Assembly (NCBI GenBank): GCA_023055425.1
Contig: JALGPY010000004.1
Coordinates: forward strand, 113,005,504 to 113,069,503
Reading direction: 5' to 3'
Source of the DNA: Linanthus parryae
Taxonomy: Eukaryota > Streptophyta > Magnoliopsida > Ericales > Polemoniaceae
Length of the DNA: 64,000 nucleotides
Part shown: piece by piece, positions 33,879 to 48,210 of the stretch
Position numbering within the stretch: position 1 is the stretch's first letter
Layout: each line of letters begins with the position of its first letter
Made by a program: the position numbers and the translations under genes
Notes under the pieces: model-generated
What the model was told of the DNA's origin: nothing
What the model saw: the letters and a program-made list of their open reading frames with translations, nothing else
The model's database searches: none

Positions 33879-34464
33879 TGGTATCATAGCCTAAAATAAG
33901 TTCCTAGTTCATTCTTCAATAGCAGAATTATTCTCTGCTACGATTTTTTTCAGGCCTTCATCATCTAAATCTCTTGTTGGTGGCCTTCATAGCCATTCTC
34001 TTTTGTGAGCCGTTCATTAATCAACAATTCCTTACCAACTATCTCCTCTTTTTTCGGCCTATTTAGGCCCACCAGAGTAGCCACATCCTGAAACCTTTGA
34101 CATTGAAATTGAAGGGAGAAATGCTGGTACAATGAAAGTCACTCATAGATGCATTCGAAGTGGATGATAAAGACTCTTTATGGCGTACTCACTGCAACAA
34201 GTTACGACACACAAAGGGAGAAGTGTTGAAAACTTTCTGATAAGTTGGCAAATTCCGAAACGCTTCTTGCAGAGCAAGAAGAAATTAGAGAGGACATCGG
34301 CATGCACATTCAACCACCGTAGAACCTGAAGTGGAAGTTCAGCTATCCACGGAGGAACCGAGTTCAGTAACGAAGAAATGAAGAAGCTCGAATACCTCTT
34401 AAGACAACAGGAAAAACCAGCTAGCGTATTTGCTCGTTGTCTTTGTCAGGTAATTCTCACCTTT

Positions 34465-34540
34465 ATGCACTAAATGCTTTGATCCCTTAAGGGACTTGGG
34501 TAATGCACTAAATGCTTTGATCCCTTAAGGGACTTGGGTA
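34465..34540. repeat. 38-bp perfect tandem duplication in copia pol
   Basis: Two exact copies (34465-34502, 34503-34540), each containing the palindrome CCCTTAAGGG, immediately upstream of the protease motif. Confidence 0.9.
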
Positions 34541-36175
34541 ATAGATTCAGGGGCTACTGATCATATGATCCAATTCAATCATGGCTTTGTCACTTATCGT
34601 CCTTGTCCTAGCAATATGAAGATTGCTACTGCTGATGGTACCTTGGTCACAGTTGCTTGATATAATTATTGATTAGAATATTGTGTTGAATGATGGTTTG
34701 CATGTGCAGAAATTGCCCACCAATCTAGAATCAGTTCACAAACTTGTGAACTTAGAAAGGACTTGAACTGTAAGGTGATTTCTTCGCCTACACTTTGTAA
34801 ATTTCTTGACCAAGGCACATGGTTAATGATTGGACTTGCTAGGGAGAGAAACGGGACAATACTGCAAATCCCACACCATCATCCTTTCTTTCCGATTCTT
34901 CTCTATCCGTCAGAAACAAGATCTGGTTGTACCACCACCGTCTTGGCCACCCTTCTTTCACAACTCTTAAAGTCATGTTTACTAACCTTTTTAAGGGACT
35001 TGATTTGGGAGTATTTCACTGTGATGCATGTGTATATGCAAAACATAAGCGGGCTTCCTATCCAATGAATAATTCTCGAACTTCCACCATGTTTACCCTT
35101 GTTTACACTTATGTTTGGGGACCTTCTCCCATGACTAATGTCTCTGGAGCTCGGTGGTTCATTTATTGATGGTTGTACTCAGGTATCGTGGGTTTTTCTC
35201 TTGAAACATGAATCGGATGTGAGCTTTACCTTCCATAAATTTATCACATGGTGAAGAATCAATTTGGGGTTGAGTCCGGTTTGATAATGCCACTGATTAT
35301 TTTAATCAATTGTTGTCTCCTTTGTTTTACAGAGAAAGGAGTCATTCCCAAGTCTTCTTGTGTCAATACACCCCAACAAAATGGAGTAGCAGAGCGGAAA
35401 AATGGCCATCTTCTAGTTGTAACTCGAGCTCTGCTTTTCCAAAAGAATGCTCCAAAAATATATTGGGGAGAAGCTGTCTTACTAGCTACACATTTGACTA
35501 ATAGACTACCTACTAGAGTTTTTGATAATAGCAGTCCCATGGAACTATTTGCAAGGGTGTTTGGATAATAGCAGTCCCATAGACTACCTACCCCGAGGGT
35601 GTTTGGATGTGTCTCCTTTGTCCATATCCACTCAAACAATCGTGGAAAACTTGACCCAATGGCTCTTAAGTGTTTTTTGTTGGATATTCTTCTACCAGAA
35701 AGGGTACAAGTGCTATCATTCAGCAACAAAACGATTCTATGTTTCTGCAGATATCACTTTTGTTGAAGCTGAGAATTAATTTTCCAATACTTACCTACAG
35801 AGGGAGACATCAATGGAAGATGGCGATACAAATTTATTTTTGCTAGATTTTCCATCCCTTCCAACTTCACAAAACCAAAATATTTCACCAGCGGTGCCCA
35901 ATTCATCGAATATATCTTATGCAAGTACTGCAAGTACTCATGACCAGCAAGAAAATGAAAAACAAGCTGAAAGTGCTACTCGGCCACTACAAGTATATTC
36001 ACGGAGGATAGGAGTTGTTCAGCCAATCAGAACCGAGCTCTAATGGTCAAAATGTTGAGGTAACTTTAAATTGTAATGAGTTTGAACATAATACATATTT
36101 TGCTACCGATGAACTTCCAATTGCACTTAGAAAGGGTGTAAGAAAGTGCACTCATCAACCTACTTATCCGTGGTC
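34535..36175 (+). pseudogene. Copia pol: protease, GAG-pre-integrase, integrase, start of RT
   Basis: VIDSGATDHMIQFNHG at about 34540 is the aspartic protease active site. GAG-pre-integrase follows with HHRLGHPSF (34930) and FHCDACVYAKHKR (35018), the His/Cys zinc site. Integrase is marked by NTPQQNGVAERKNGHLL near 35365 and WGEAVLLATHLTNRLPTR. The tail includes ALKCVFVGYS-like and KRFYVSADITFVEAE segments near 35740, then a Ser/Asn-rich linker (35813-36043). Several stops and frameshifts, and part of the integrase around 35100-35300 is lost. Confidence 0.82.
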
Positions 36176-39100
36176 TCACTTTCTTTTTTTTTGATTCATC
36201 GGAAAAAACATATTGAAACAATTCAAATGAAGGAGTTCTTATTATCAATAATGAACCTAGGAAACCAAACTGACTTTTAACAAGTTTAAGATACGAGTTA
36301 ACGGGAAAGAGAGTTATTGGCAAAGCACCTATATTAATTTCAGAAATATTAAAGAGGCAAGTCAAAAGGAGCAGCTTAAACACTTTGAGAATGGGAATAA
36401 ACCAGAAAATAAATGCTTCTTGAAATGTGACGGTTAAAAGAGGTGCCAAGTTCCAAATGAAGTAAGAAGTATCATTTCGATAGGAGGAGGTATTTCAAAA
36501 TGTGACAAAAGGAATCACTTTGCTTTAAAATGCCGAAAATCAAAGGTGCTACGTTTAAAGGGAATTACAAAATATTGTTTAAATAGTTGTAGGAAATTCA
36601 AAATGGGCCAAAGAGATAACTATACAGGAAAGTGATAAGATAACTTCTTGTAAGGCAAAAGAAAAGTTAAGTCTATGCTTGATAAATTAGAAAACAAACT
36701 TTGGTAATTTTATGTAATTAAACCAGGGATTTGTAAAACATATATATATGTACTCCTTGTCAGGAGAACACAGATTTGTCGACATGAACAACTGGATTAC
36801 TTATGGAGCTAGGCGACCCACTGGTGCACAAACCTCAACTTTTGGAAAGAAATACTCCAAATCAGTCCAAAAAGACTTGAAAATGAACAACCACTTCCCA
36901 ACTTGAAAAGAACAGACACCCCAGACATGTAAATCACCAAAAGTTCTAACTTCAACAAACTGTGGTTTCGTTTCTCGTCTATGTCACGATAAAAACAAGC
37001 TAACAAATCCACTCTTTCGTCCTTCAGCCCACAAAATCTCGATTACAAAAACCATTTCCTACTCCCCTTCTAAATCTTCACATTGGGTCCACATTCCATA
37101 ATTGCAGTTGATCATTGTCATGAACACTAATGTGTGTTTTCTTGTATCAGTAAAGACGAATATAAAAAAATGAACATAGTTTCCAAAGTTATTCCTTGTA
37201 CTGAACTTCAAATTTCATACCAAAACATATCGAAACAATTTAAATAATGGACCTATGAAAACAAACTGAGTTAAAACGAGGTTCTGATAAGAAATATTGA
37301 GTACGATAGTTTAAGGCGAAGTTATAATATTACTTTCCTAAAAAATTCCAAAGACAAGTCAAAACGGGTAGCTTTAACACTTTGGGAACAAGGAAATAGC
37401 TAGAAACATGAGAAGTGCTTAGTTTAAAGGAATTTCGAAATATTGCTTAAATTGTTGTAGGTGATTCTAACGGTAACAAAGGGCTTAGAGTACAGAAAAT
37501 TAAGAAGGCAAATTCTTGTAAAGTTAAAGAAAAGTGAAGTCATTGTTTGATCAAATAGGGATTAAACTTTGGTAATCTGAGAAAAACTAGGTTCCTTAAA
37601 AAATATATGTATTCCACTTTAAGAAAAACCGGCTTTATTGACATGAACAACTGCATAACTTACGGAGCTTGTAAACCCACTGAAGCACAAACCTTAACAT
37701 AATGCCAAGAATTACTCCAAATCAATTCTAAAATACCTCCAATGAACAACAACCACTTCCGGACATAGAAAGAACAGGGACCCCATACAAATAAATCTCC
37801 AAAAGCAAGAACTATGCATAGAACTCAAAGAGCAACTTTTGGTAAGGACACAATAGAAATCCAACTCATTGATTGAATGAATATAGAATAGAGTGCAGTT
37901 ATCAGAGAAATCAAAACAGGGTTTCATAAAATTATTTGATGTTAGGAAGTTCTATTGACATGAATAACTACAGTATTTAAGGAGCCTCTGGACCATGATT
38001 ATGAAACCTCGAATTGATGAATTACTCAAAATCACTCCCAACAAACTGAAAAATCAAACCTCCACATCAAGAATCACCAAACACAGAGACCTCGCCACCA
38101 AACCCGACAACATACGATACACTAGAACCACTTAAGTTGATCCGTAGACAATTTGTTGTTTTGTCACTCGTCTAAGTCACAATGGGAACAATGCAATTAA
38201 ACCCACTTCCTTCAGGACCACAAAAGTTCAACCGCGAAAACAATTTTCGTCTCACTTTCTAAATCACAACTCTAGAGAGACAAGTAAAAAAGAAAAGTGA
38301 AGTCATTGTTTTATCAAATGGGGGATTAAACTTTGGTAATCTGAAAAAAAAAATTAGGTTCCGTGAAAAAGTATACGTATTCCACATTATAAAAACGGCT
38401 TTATTGACATGAACAACTGAATAACGTACGGAGCTTGTAAACCCACTGAAGCACAAACCTCAACTTGCTGCCAAGAATTACTCCAAATCAATCCTAATAT
38501 ACCTCAAATGAACAACAACCACTTCCGGACATAAAAATAACAGGCACTCCATACAAACAAATCTCCAAAGTTGTTATTAACCTAATTGTGGTAAAGTCTC
38601 TAGTATATGTAACAATGAAACAAGCTACTAATAAATCCACTCTCCCGTCCCGCTGCACCACAAAAAGTTCAACCGCGAAAACCATTTTTGACTCCCCTTT
38701 TAAATCTCGACTTTACAACTTTACACTAGGTCCACATTCCATACTTCTTTCAGGTGATCCATGTCATAGGAACTAATGTGTGTTTTGATGTTTCAGTAAA
38801 CAAGTAAATAAAAAATGAGCAAAGTATTATTTTTACAGAACTTATAATCTCTTGCAATAACATATTGAAACTATTCAAGTTCAGGAGTTCTGATTATCAA
38901 TAATGAACGTAGGAAACCAAACTGACTTTTAACGAGCTAAAGATACGAGTTCATGGGAAAGAGAGATATTGGCAAAGCACCTATATTACTTTTCAGAAAT
39001 ATTCAAGAGGCAAGTCAAAAGGATTACTCCAAATACATAAACCTCACCGATGTACAAACCTCGATTTTTAACGAGTTAAAGATACTTCAAACCGATGGAC

Positions 39101-39719
39101 AAACCTAACTTTTTGAAAAGAATTACTCCAAATCAGTCCCAAAAAACTTCAAATGAACAACCACTTCCCAACTTCAAAAGAACAGATACCCCACACAAGT
39201 AAATCACCAAAAGTTCTAACTTCAACAGACTGGTTTCGTCTTTCGTCTGTGTCACAATAAAAACAAGCCAACAAATCCACTTTTCCATCCTTCAACCCAC
39301 AAAAGCTCGATTACAAAAACCATTTCGTACTCCCCTTCTAAATCTTCACATTAGGTCCACATTCCATAATTGCAGTTGATCATTGACATGAGCACTAATG
39401 TGTGTATTCTTGTCTCAGTAAAGAATAATATAAAAAAATTAACGTAGTTTCCAAAGTTATTACCTGTACTAAACTTCAAATTTCATACCAAAACATATGG
39501 AAACAATTTAAAGAATGAACCTAGGAAAACAAACTGAGTTTAAAAGAGTTTCTGATAAGAAATAATGAGTAACAGAGTTAAAGGCGAAGCTAAAGACAAG
39601 TCAAAACGGGTAGCTTAAACACTTTGGGAACAAGGAATTAGCCAGGAAACATAAGAAGTGCTTAGTTTAAAGGGAATTCCAAAATATTGTTGTAGAGGAC
39701 AGAAAATTAAAAAAGGCAA

Positions 39720-42700
39720 CTTCTTGTAAAGTCAATAGAAAAGTGATGTCATTGTTTGATCAAATGGGGATTAAACTTTTGGGTAATCTAAAAAAAACTA
39801 GGATCCGTGAAAAAAGATATGTATTCCACATTAAAAAAACGGCTTTATTGACATGAGCAACTGCATAACTGACGGAGCTTGTAAACCCACTGAAGCACAA
39901 ACCTCAACTTACTGCCAAGAATTACTCCAAATCAATCCTAAACTACCTCAACTTTTTTAAAAGAAATACTCTAAGTCAGTCCTAATAGAATTCAAATGAA
40001 CAACCACTTCCCAACTTGAAAAGAACAGACACCCAGACAAGTAAATCACCAAAAGTTCTAACTTCAACAAACTGTGGTTTCGTCTCTCGTCTATGTCACG
40101 ATAAAAAACAAACTAACAAATCAACTCTTCCGTTCTACAGCCCACAAAATCTCGATTACAAAAACCATATCCTACCCCCCTTCTAAATCTTCGCATTGGG
40201 TTCACATTCCATTATCGAAGTTGATCATTGTCAAAAGTACTAATTTGTGTTTTCTTGTATCAGAAAAGAATTATATTAAAAAAGGAGCATAGTTTCCAAA
40301 GTTATTACTTGTACTGAACTTAAAATTTCATATTGAAACAAATTAAAGAATGAACCTAGGAAAATAAACTAGGTTTAAAGGAGAATCTGATAAGAAATAA
40401 TGAGTAAGAGAGTTGAAGGTGATGCTATTATATTACTTTTCTAAAAAATTCCAAAGGCAAGTCAAAACGAGAAGCTTAAACACATTGGGAAGTGGAATAA
40501 GCCAGGATAAATAAAAGGTGCTCAGTTTAAAGAAAATTCCAAATATTGCTGAAATTGTTGTAGGTGATTCAAAATGTAACAAAGGGCTTAGATTACAGAA
40601 AATTAAAAAGCCAGCTTCATGTGAAGCCAAAAGAAAAGTGAAGTCATTGTTTGATCAAATGGGGATTAAACTTTTTGGTAATCTAAAAAATTCTGGGATC
40701 TGCGGAAACAGATATGTATTCCATATTAAGAAAAAACGGCTTTATCGACATGAACAACTGCGTAACTGACAATGCTTGTAAACCCACTGAAGCACAAAAC
40801 CTCAACTTACTGCCAAGAATAAACTCCAAATCATTCCTAACATACCACAACTTTTTAAAAAGAAATACTCCAAGTCAGTCCTAAAAGACTTCAAATGAAC
40901 ATCCACTTCCCAACTTGAAAAGAACTGATACCCAGGCAAGTAAATCACCAAAAGTTTTAACTTCAACAAACTGTGGTTTCTCTCTCGACTATGTCACAGT
41001 AAAAACAAGCTAACAAATCCACTCTTCCGTCCTTCAGCCCACAAAATCTCGATTACAAAACCAACTTCCTACCCCCTTTCTAAACCTTCACACTGGGTCC
41101 ACATTCCATAATTGCAGTATATCATTGTCATTAGCACTAATGTGTGTTTTCTTGTATCAGTAAAGAACAATATTAAAAAATGAACATAGTTTCTAATTAT
41201 TACTTGTACTGAACTTCAAATTTCATAACTAAACAACTTAAAGAATGAACGAGTTTAAAGAGCTTCTGATAAGAAATAATGAGTAAAAAGAGTTGAAGCC
41301 GAAGCTACTATATTACTTTTCTGAAAAATTCGAGAGACAAGTCAAAACTAGAAGCTTAAACACTTTCGGAGCGAGGAATTAGCCAGGAAACATAAAAGGT
41401 GCTCAGTTTAAAGGGAATTCCAAATATTGCTGAAATTGTTGTAGGTGATTCAAAATGTAAGAAAGGGCTTAGATTACAGAAAATTAAAAAAGGCAACTTC
41501 TTGTAAAGTCAATAGAAAAGTGATGTCATTGTTTGATCAAATGGGGATTAAACTTTTGGGTAATCTAAAAAAAACTAGGATCCGTGAAAAAAGATATGTA
41601 TTCCACATTAAAAAAACGGCTTTATTGACATGAGCAACTGCATAACTGACGGAGCTTGTAAACCCACTGAAGCACAAACCTCAACTTACTGCCAAGAATT
41701 ACTCCAAATCAATCCTAAACTACCTCAACTTTTTTAAAAGAAATACTCTAAGTCAGTCCTAATAGAATTCAAATGAACAACCACTTCCCAACTTGAAAAG
41801 AACAGACACCCAGACAAGTAAATCACCAAAAGTTCTAACTTCAACAAACTGTGGTTTCGTCTCTCGTCTATGTCACGATAAAAAACAAACTAACAAATCA
41901 ACTCTTCCGTTCTACAGCCCACAAAATCTCGATTACAAAAACCATATCCTACCCCCCTTCTAAATCTTCGCATTGGGTTCACATTCCATTATCGAAGTTG
42001 ATCATTGTCAAAAGTACTAATTTGTGTTTTCTTGTATCAGAAAAGAATTATATTAAAAAAGGAGCATAGTTTCCAAAGTTATTACTTGTACTGAACTTAA
42101 AATTTCATATTGAAACAAATTAAAGAATGAACCTAGGAAAATAAACTAGGTTTAAAGGAGAATCTGATAAGAAATAATGAGTAAGAGAGTTGAAGGTGAT
42201 GCTATTATATTACTTTTCTAAAAAATTCCAAAGGCAAGTCAAAACGAGAAGCTTAAACACATTGGGAAGTGGAATAAGCCAGGATAAATAAAAGGTGCTC
42301 AGTTTAAAGAAAATTCCAAATATTGCTGAAATTGTTGTAGGTGATTCAAAATGTAACAAAGGGCTTAGATTACAGAAAATTAAAAAGCCAGCTTCATGTG
42401 AAGCCAAAAGAAAAGTGAAGTCATTGTTTGATCAAATGGGGATTAAACTTTTTGGTAATCTAAAAAATTCTGGGATCTGCGGAAACAGATATGTATTCCA
42501 TATTAAGAAAAAACGGCTTTATCGACATGAACAACTGCGTAACTGACAATGCTTGTAAACCCACTGAAGCACAAAACCTCAACTTACTGCCAAGAATAAA
42601 CTCCAAATCATTCCTAACATACCACAACTTTTTAAAAAGAAATACTCCAAGTCAGTCCTAAAAGACTTCAAATGAACATCCACTTCCCAACTTGAAAAGA

Positions 42701-45700
42701 ACTGATACCCAGGCAAGTAAATCACCAAAAGTTTTAACTTCAACAAACTGTGGTTTCTCTCTCGACTATGTCACAGTAAAAACAAGCTAACAAATCCACT
42801 CTTCCGTCCTTCAGCCCACAAAATCTCGATTACAAAACCAACTTCCTACCCCCTTTCTAAACCTTCACACTGGGTCCACATTCCATAATTGCAGTATATC
42901 ATTGTCATTAGCACTAATGTGTGTTTTCTTGTATCAGTAAAGAACAATATTAAAAAATGAACATAGTTTCTAATTATTACTTGTACTGAACTTCAAATTT
43001 CATAACTAAACAACTTAAAGAATGAACGAGTTTAAAGAGCTTCTGATAAGAAATAATGAGTAAAAAGAGTTGAAGCCGAAGCTACTATATTACTTTTCTG
43101 AAAAATTCGAGAGACAAGTCAAAACTAGAAGCTTAAACACTTTCGGAGCGAGGAATTAGCCAGGAAACATAAAAGGTGCTCAGTTTAAAGGGAATTCCAA
43201 ATATTGCTGAAATTGTTGTAGGTGATTCAAAATGTAAGAAAGGGCTTAGATTACAGAAAATTAAAAAGCCAACTTCTTGTGAAGCCAAAAGAAAAGTGAA
43301 GTCATTGTTTGATCAAATGGGGATTAAACTTTTTGGTAATCTAAAAAAAAAAAACTAGGATCCGTGAAAAAAGATATGTATTCCACATTAAAAAAACGGC
43401 TTTATTGACATGAGCAACTGCATAACTGACGGAGCTTGTAAACCCACTGAAGCACAAACCTCAACTTACTGCCAAGAATTACTCCAAATCAATCCTAAAC
43501 TACCTCAACTTTTTTAAAAGAAATACTCTAAGTCAGTCCTAATAGAATTCAAATGAACAACCACTTCCCAACTTGAAAAGAACAGACACCCAGACAAGTA
43601 AATCACCAAAAGTTCTAACTTCAACAAACTGTGGTTTCGTCTCTCGTCTATGTCACGATAAAAAACAAACTAACAAATCAACTCTTCCGTTCTACAGCCC
43701 ACAAAATCTCGATTACAAAAACCATATCCTACCCCCCTTCTAAATCTTCGCATTGGGTTCACATTCCATTATCGAAGTTGATCATTGTCAAAAGTACTAA
43801 TTTGTGTTTTCTTGTATCAGAAAAGAATTATATTAAAAAAGGAGCATAGTTTCCAAAGTTATTACTTGTACTGAACTTAAAATTTCATATTGAAACAAAT
43901 TAAAGAATGAACCTAGGAAAATAAACTAGGTTTAAAGGAGAATCTGATAAGAAATAATGAGTAAGAGAGTTGAAGGTGATGCTATTATATTACTTTTCTA
44001 AAAAATTCCAAAGGCAAGTCAAAACGAGAAGCTTAAACACATTGGGAAGTGGAATAAGCCAGGATAAATAAAAGGTGCTCAGTTTAAAGAAAATTCCAAA
44101 TATTGCTGAAATTGTTGTAGGTGATTCAAAATGTAACAAAGGGCTTAGATTACAGAAAATTAAAAAGCCAGCTTCATGTGAAGCCAAAAGAAAAGTGAAG
44201 TCATTGTTTGATCAAATGGGGATTAAACTTTTTGGTAATCTAAAAAATTCTGGGATCTACGGAAACAGATGTGTATTCCATATTAAGAAAAAACGGCTTT
44301 ATCGACATGAACAACTGCGTAACTGACAATGCTTGTAAACCCACTGAAGCACAAAACCTCAACTTACTGCCAAGAATAAACTCCAAATCATTCCTAAAAT
44401 ACCACAACTTTTTGAAAAGAAATACTCCAAGTCAGTCCTAAAAGACTTCAAATGAACATCCACTTCCCAACTTGAAAAGAACTGATACCCAGGCAAGTAA
44501 ATCACCAAAAGTTTTAACTTCAACAAACTGTGGTTTCTCTCTCGACTATGTCACAGTAAAAACAAGCTAACAAATCCACTCTTCCGTCCTTCAGCCCACA
44601 AAATCTCGATTACAAAACCAACTTCCTACCCCCTTTCTAAACCTTCACACTGGGTCCACATTCCATAATTGCAGTATATCATTGTCATTAGCACTAATGT
44701 GTGTTTTCTTGTATCAGTAAAGAACAATATTAAAAAATGAACATAGTTTCTAATTATTACTTGTACTGAACTTCAAATTTCATAACTAAACAACTTAAAG
44801 AATGAACGAGTTTAAAGAGCTTCTGATAAGAAATAATGAGTAAAAAGAGTTGAAGCCGAAGCTACTATATTACTTTTCTGAAAAATTCGAGAGACAAGTC
44901 AAAACTAGAAGCTTAAACACTTTGGGAGCGAGGAATTAGCCAGGAAACATAAAAGGTGCTCAGTTTAAAGGGAATTCCAAATATTGCTGAAATTGTTGTA
45001 GGTGATTCAAAATGTAACAAAGGGCTTAGATTACAGAAAATTAAAAAGCCAACTTCTTGTGAAGCCAAAAGAAAAGTGAAGTCATTGTTTGATCAAATGG
45101 GGATTAAACTTTTTGGTAATCTAAAAAAAAAAAAAAAAAAAAAAAAAAACTAGGATCCGTGAAAAAAGATATGTATTCCACATTAAAAAAACGGCTTTAT
45201 TGACATGAGCAACTGCATAACTGACGGAGCTTGTAAACCCACTGAAGCACAAACCTCAACTTACTGCCAAGAATTACTCCAAATCAATCCTAAACTACCT
45301 CAACTTTTTTAAAAGAAATACTCTAAGTCAGTCCTAATAGAATTCAAATGAACAACCACTTCCCAACTTGAAAAGAACAGACACCCAGACAATTAAATCA
45401 CCAAAAGTTCTAACTTCAACAAACTGTGGTTTCGTCTCTCGTCTATGTCACGATGAAAAACAAACTAACAAATCAACTCTTCCGTTCTACAGCACACAAA
45501 ATCTCGATTACAAAAACCATATCCTACCCCCTTCTAAATCTTCGCATTGGGTCCACATTCCATTATCGGAGTTGATCATTGTCAAAAGTACTAATTTGTG
45601 TTTTCGTGTATCAGAAAAGAATTATATTAAAAAAGGAGCATAGTTTCCAAAGTTATTACTTGTACTGAACTTAAAATTTCATATTGAAACAACTTAAAGA

Positions 45701-48210
45701 ATGAACCTAGGAAAATAAACTGAGTTTAAAGGAGAATCTGATAAGAAATAATGAGTAAGAGAGTTGAAGGTGATGCTATTATATTACTTTTCTAAAAAAT
45801 TCCAAAGGCAAGTCAAAACGAGAAGCTTAAACACATTGGGAAGTGGAATAAGCCAGGATAAATAAAAGGTGCTCAGTTTAAAGAAAATTCCAAATATTGC
45901 TGAAATTGTTGTAGGTGATTCAAAATGTAACAAAGGGCTTAGATTACAGAAAATTAAAAAGCCAGCTTCATGTGAAGCCAAAAGAAAAGTGAAGTCATTG
46001 TTTGATCAAATGGGGATTAAACTTTTTGGTAATCTAAAAAATTCTGGGATCTGCGGAAACAGATGTGTATTCCATATTAAGAAAAAACGGCTTTATCGAC
46101 ATGAACAACTGCGTAACTGACAATGCTTGTAAACCCACTGAAGCACAAAACCTCAACTTACTGCCAAGAATAAACTCCAAATCATTCCTAAAATACCACA
46201 ACTTTTTGAAAAGAAATACTCCAAGTCAGTCCTAAAAGACTTCAAATGAACATCCACTTCCCAACTTGAAAAGAACTGATACCCAGGCAAGTAAATCACC
46301 AAAAGTTTTAACTTCAACAAACTGTGGTTTCTCTCTCGACTATGTCACAGTAAAAACAAGCTAACAAATCCACTCTTCCGTCCTTCAGCCAACAAAATCT
46401 CGATTACAAAACCAACTTCCTACCCCCTTTCTAAACCTTCACACTGGGTCCACATTCCATAATTGCAGTATATCATTGTCATTAGCACTAATGTGTGTTT
46501 TCTTGTATCAGTAAAGAACAATATTAAAAAATGAACATAGTTTCTAATTATTACTTGTACTGAACTTCAAATTTCATAACTAAACAACTTAAAGAATGAA
46601 CGAGTTTAAAGAGCTTCTGATAAGAAATAATGAGTAAAAAGAGTTGAAGCCGAAGCTACTATATTACTTTTCTGAAAAATTCGAGAGACAAGTCAAAACT
46701 AGAAGCTTAAACACTTTCGGAGCGAGGAATTAGCCAGGAAACATAAAAGGTGCTCAGTTTAAAGGGAATTCCAAATATTGCTGAAATTGTTGTAGGTGAT
46801 TCAAAATGTAAGAAAGGGCTTAGATTACAGAAAATTAAAAAGCCAACTTCTTGTGAAGCCAAAAGAAAAGTGAAGTCATTGTTTGATCAAATGGGGATTA
46901 AACTTTTTGGTAATCTAAAAAAAAACTAGGATCCGTGAAAAAAGATATGTATTCCACATTAAAAAAACGGCTTTATTGACATGAGCAACTGCATAACTGA
47001 CGGAGCTTGTAAACCCACTGAAGCACAAACCTCAACTTACTGCCAAGAATTACTCCAAATCAATCCTAAACTACCTCAACTTTTTTAAAAGAAATACTCT
47101 AAGTCAGTCCTAATAGAATTCAAATGAACAACCACTTCCCAACTTGAAAAGAACAGACACCCAGACAAGTAAATCACCAAAAGTTCTAACTTCAACAAAC
47201 TGTGGTTTCGTCTCTCGTCTATGTCACGATGAAAAACAAACTAACAAATCAACTCTTCCGTTCTACAGCACACAAAATCTCTGATTACAAAAACCATATC
47301 CTACCCCCCTTCTAAATCTTCGCATTGGGTCCATATTCCATTATCGGAGTTGATCATTGTCAAAAGTACTAATTTGTGTTTTCTTGTATCAGAAAAGAAT
47401 TATATTAAAAAAGGAGCATAGTTTCAAAAGTTATTACTTGTACTGAACTTAAAATTTCATATTGAAACAACTTAAAGAATGAACCTAGGAAAATAAACTG
47501 AGTTTAAAGGAGAATCTGATAAGAAATAATGAGTAAGAGAGTTGAAGGTGATGCTATTATATTACTTTTCTAAAAAATTCCAAAGGCAAGTCAAAACGAG
47601 AAGCTTAAACACATTGGGAAGTGGAATAAGCCAGGATAAATAGAAGGTGCTCAGTTTAAAGAAAATTCCAAATATTGCTGAAATTGTTGTAGGTGATTCA
47701 AAATGTAACAAAGGGCTTAGATTACAGAAAATTAAAAAGCCAGCTTCATGTGAAGCCAAAACAAAAGTGAAGTCATTGTTTGATCAAATGGGGATTAAAC
47801 TTTTTGGTAATCTAAAAAATTCTGGGATCTGCGGAAACAGATGTGTATTCCATATTAAGAAAAAACGGCTTTATCGACATGAACAACTGCGTAACTGACA
47901 ATGCTTGTAAACCCACTGAAGCACAAAACCTCAACTTACTGCCAAGAATAAACTCCAAATCATTCCTAAAATACCACAACTTTTTGAAAAGAAATACTCC
48001 AAGTCAGTCCTAAAAGACTTCAAATGAACATCCACTTCCCAACTTGAAAAGAACTGATACCCAGGCAAGTAAATCACCAAAAGTTTTAACTTCAACAAAC
48101 TGTGGTTTCTCTCTCGACTATGTCACAGTAAAAACAAGCTAACAAATCCACTCTTCCGTCCTTCAGCCCACAAAATCTCGATTACAAAACCAACTTCCTA
48201 CTCCCTTTCT
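39720..48210. repeat. Dimeric higher-order repeat, about 1.78 kb, 4-5 copies
   Basis: Two alternating monomer types (A: about 897 bp, B: about 882 bp) form units starting at about 39848, 41627, 43405, 45201 and 46978. The intervals are 1779, 1778, 1796 and 1777 bp. Units are almost identical over long stretches, for example 40074-41400 against 41851-43177. Differences are isolated bases and A-run length after GGTAATCTA (8 A near 41570, 12 near 43341, 27 at 45123-45149). Confidence 0.93.

Larger units (their letters stand above)
33636..36180 (+). mobile_element. Ty1-copia element, 3'-truncated
   Basis: An LTR-like start TGTTAGAATCAAC at 33636, a TATA box (TATATATAA at 33822), a primer-binding-like TGGTATCATAGCC at 33879, then protease, GAG-pre-integrase and integrase remnants. 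The RT is cut off within its first residues (PIALRKGVRKCTHQPTYPW) at about 36180, where satellite sequence resumes. No 3' LTR is seen. LTR boundaries are approximate. Confidence 0.8.

Noticed and set aside
40074..47898. Repeated 60-91 residue ORFs with identical products every 1.78 kb
   Set aside because: Identity comes from recent homogenisation of the whole repeat, not protein selection. The non-coding parts are equally identical.
39720..48210. Array near-identity as an assembly artefact
   Set aside because: Copies differ by isolated bases and by A-run lengths and flank irregular monomers, which argues for real copies. The exact copy number remains untested without long reads.
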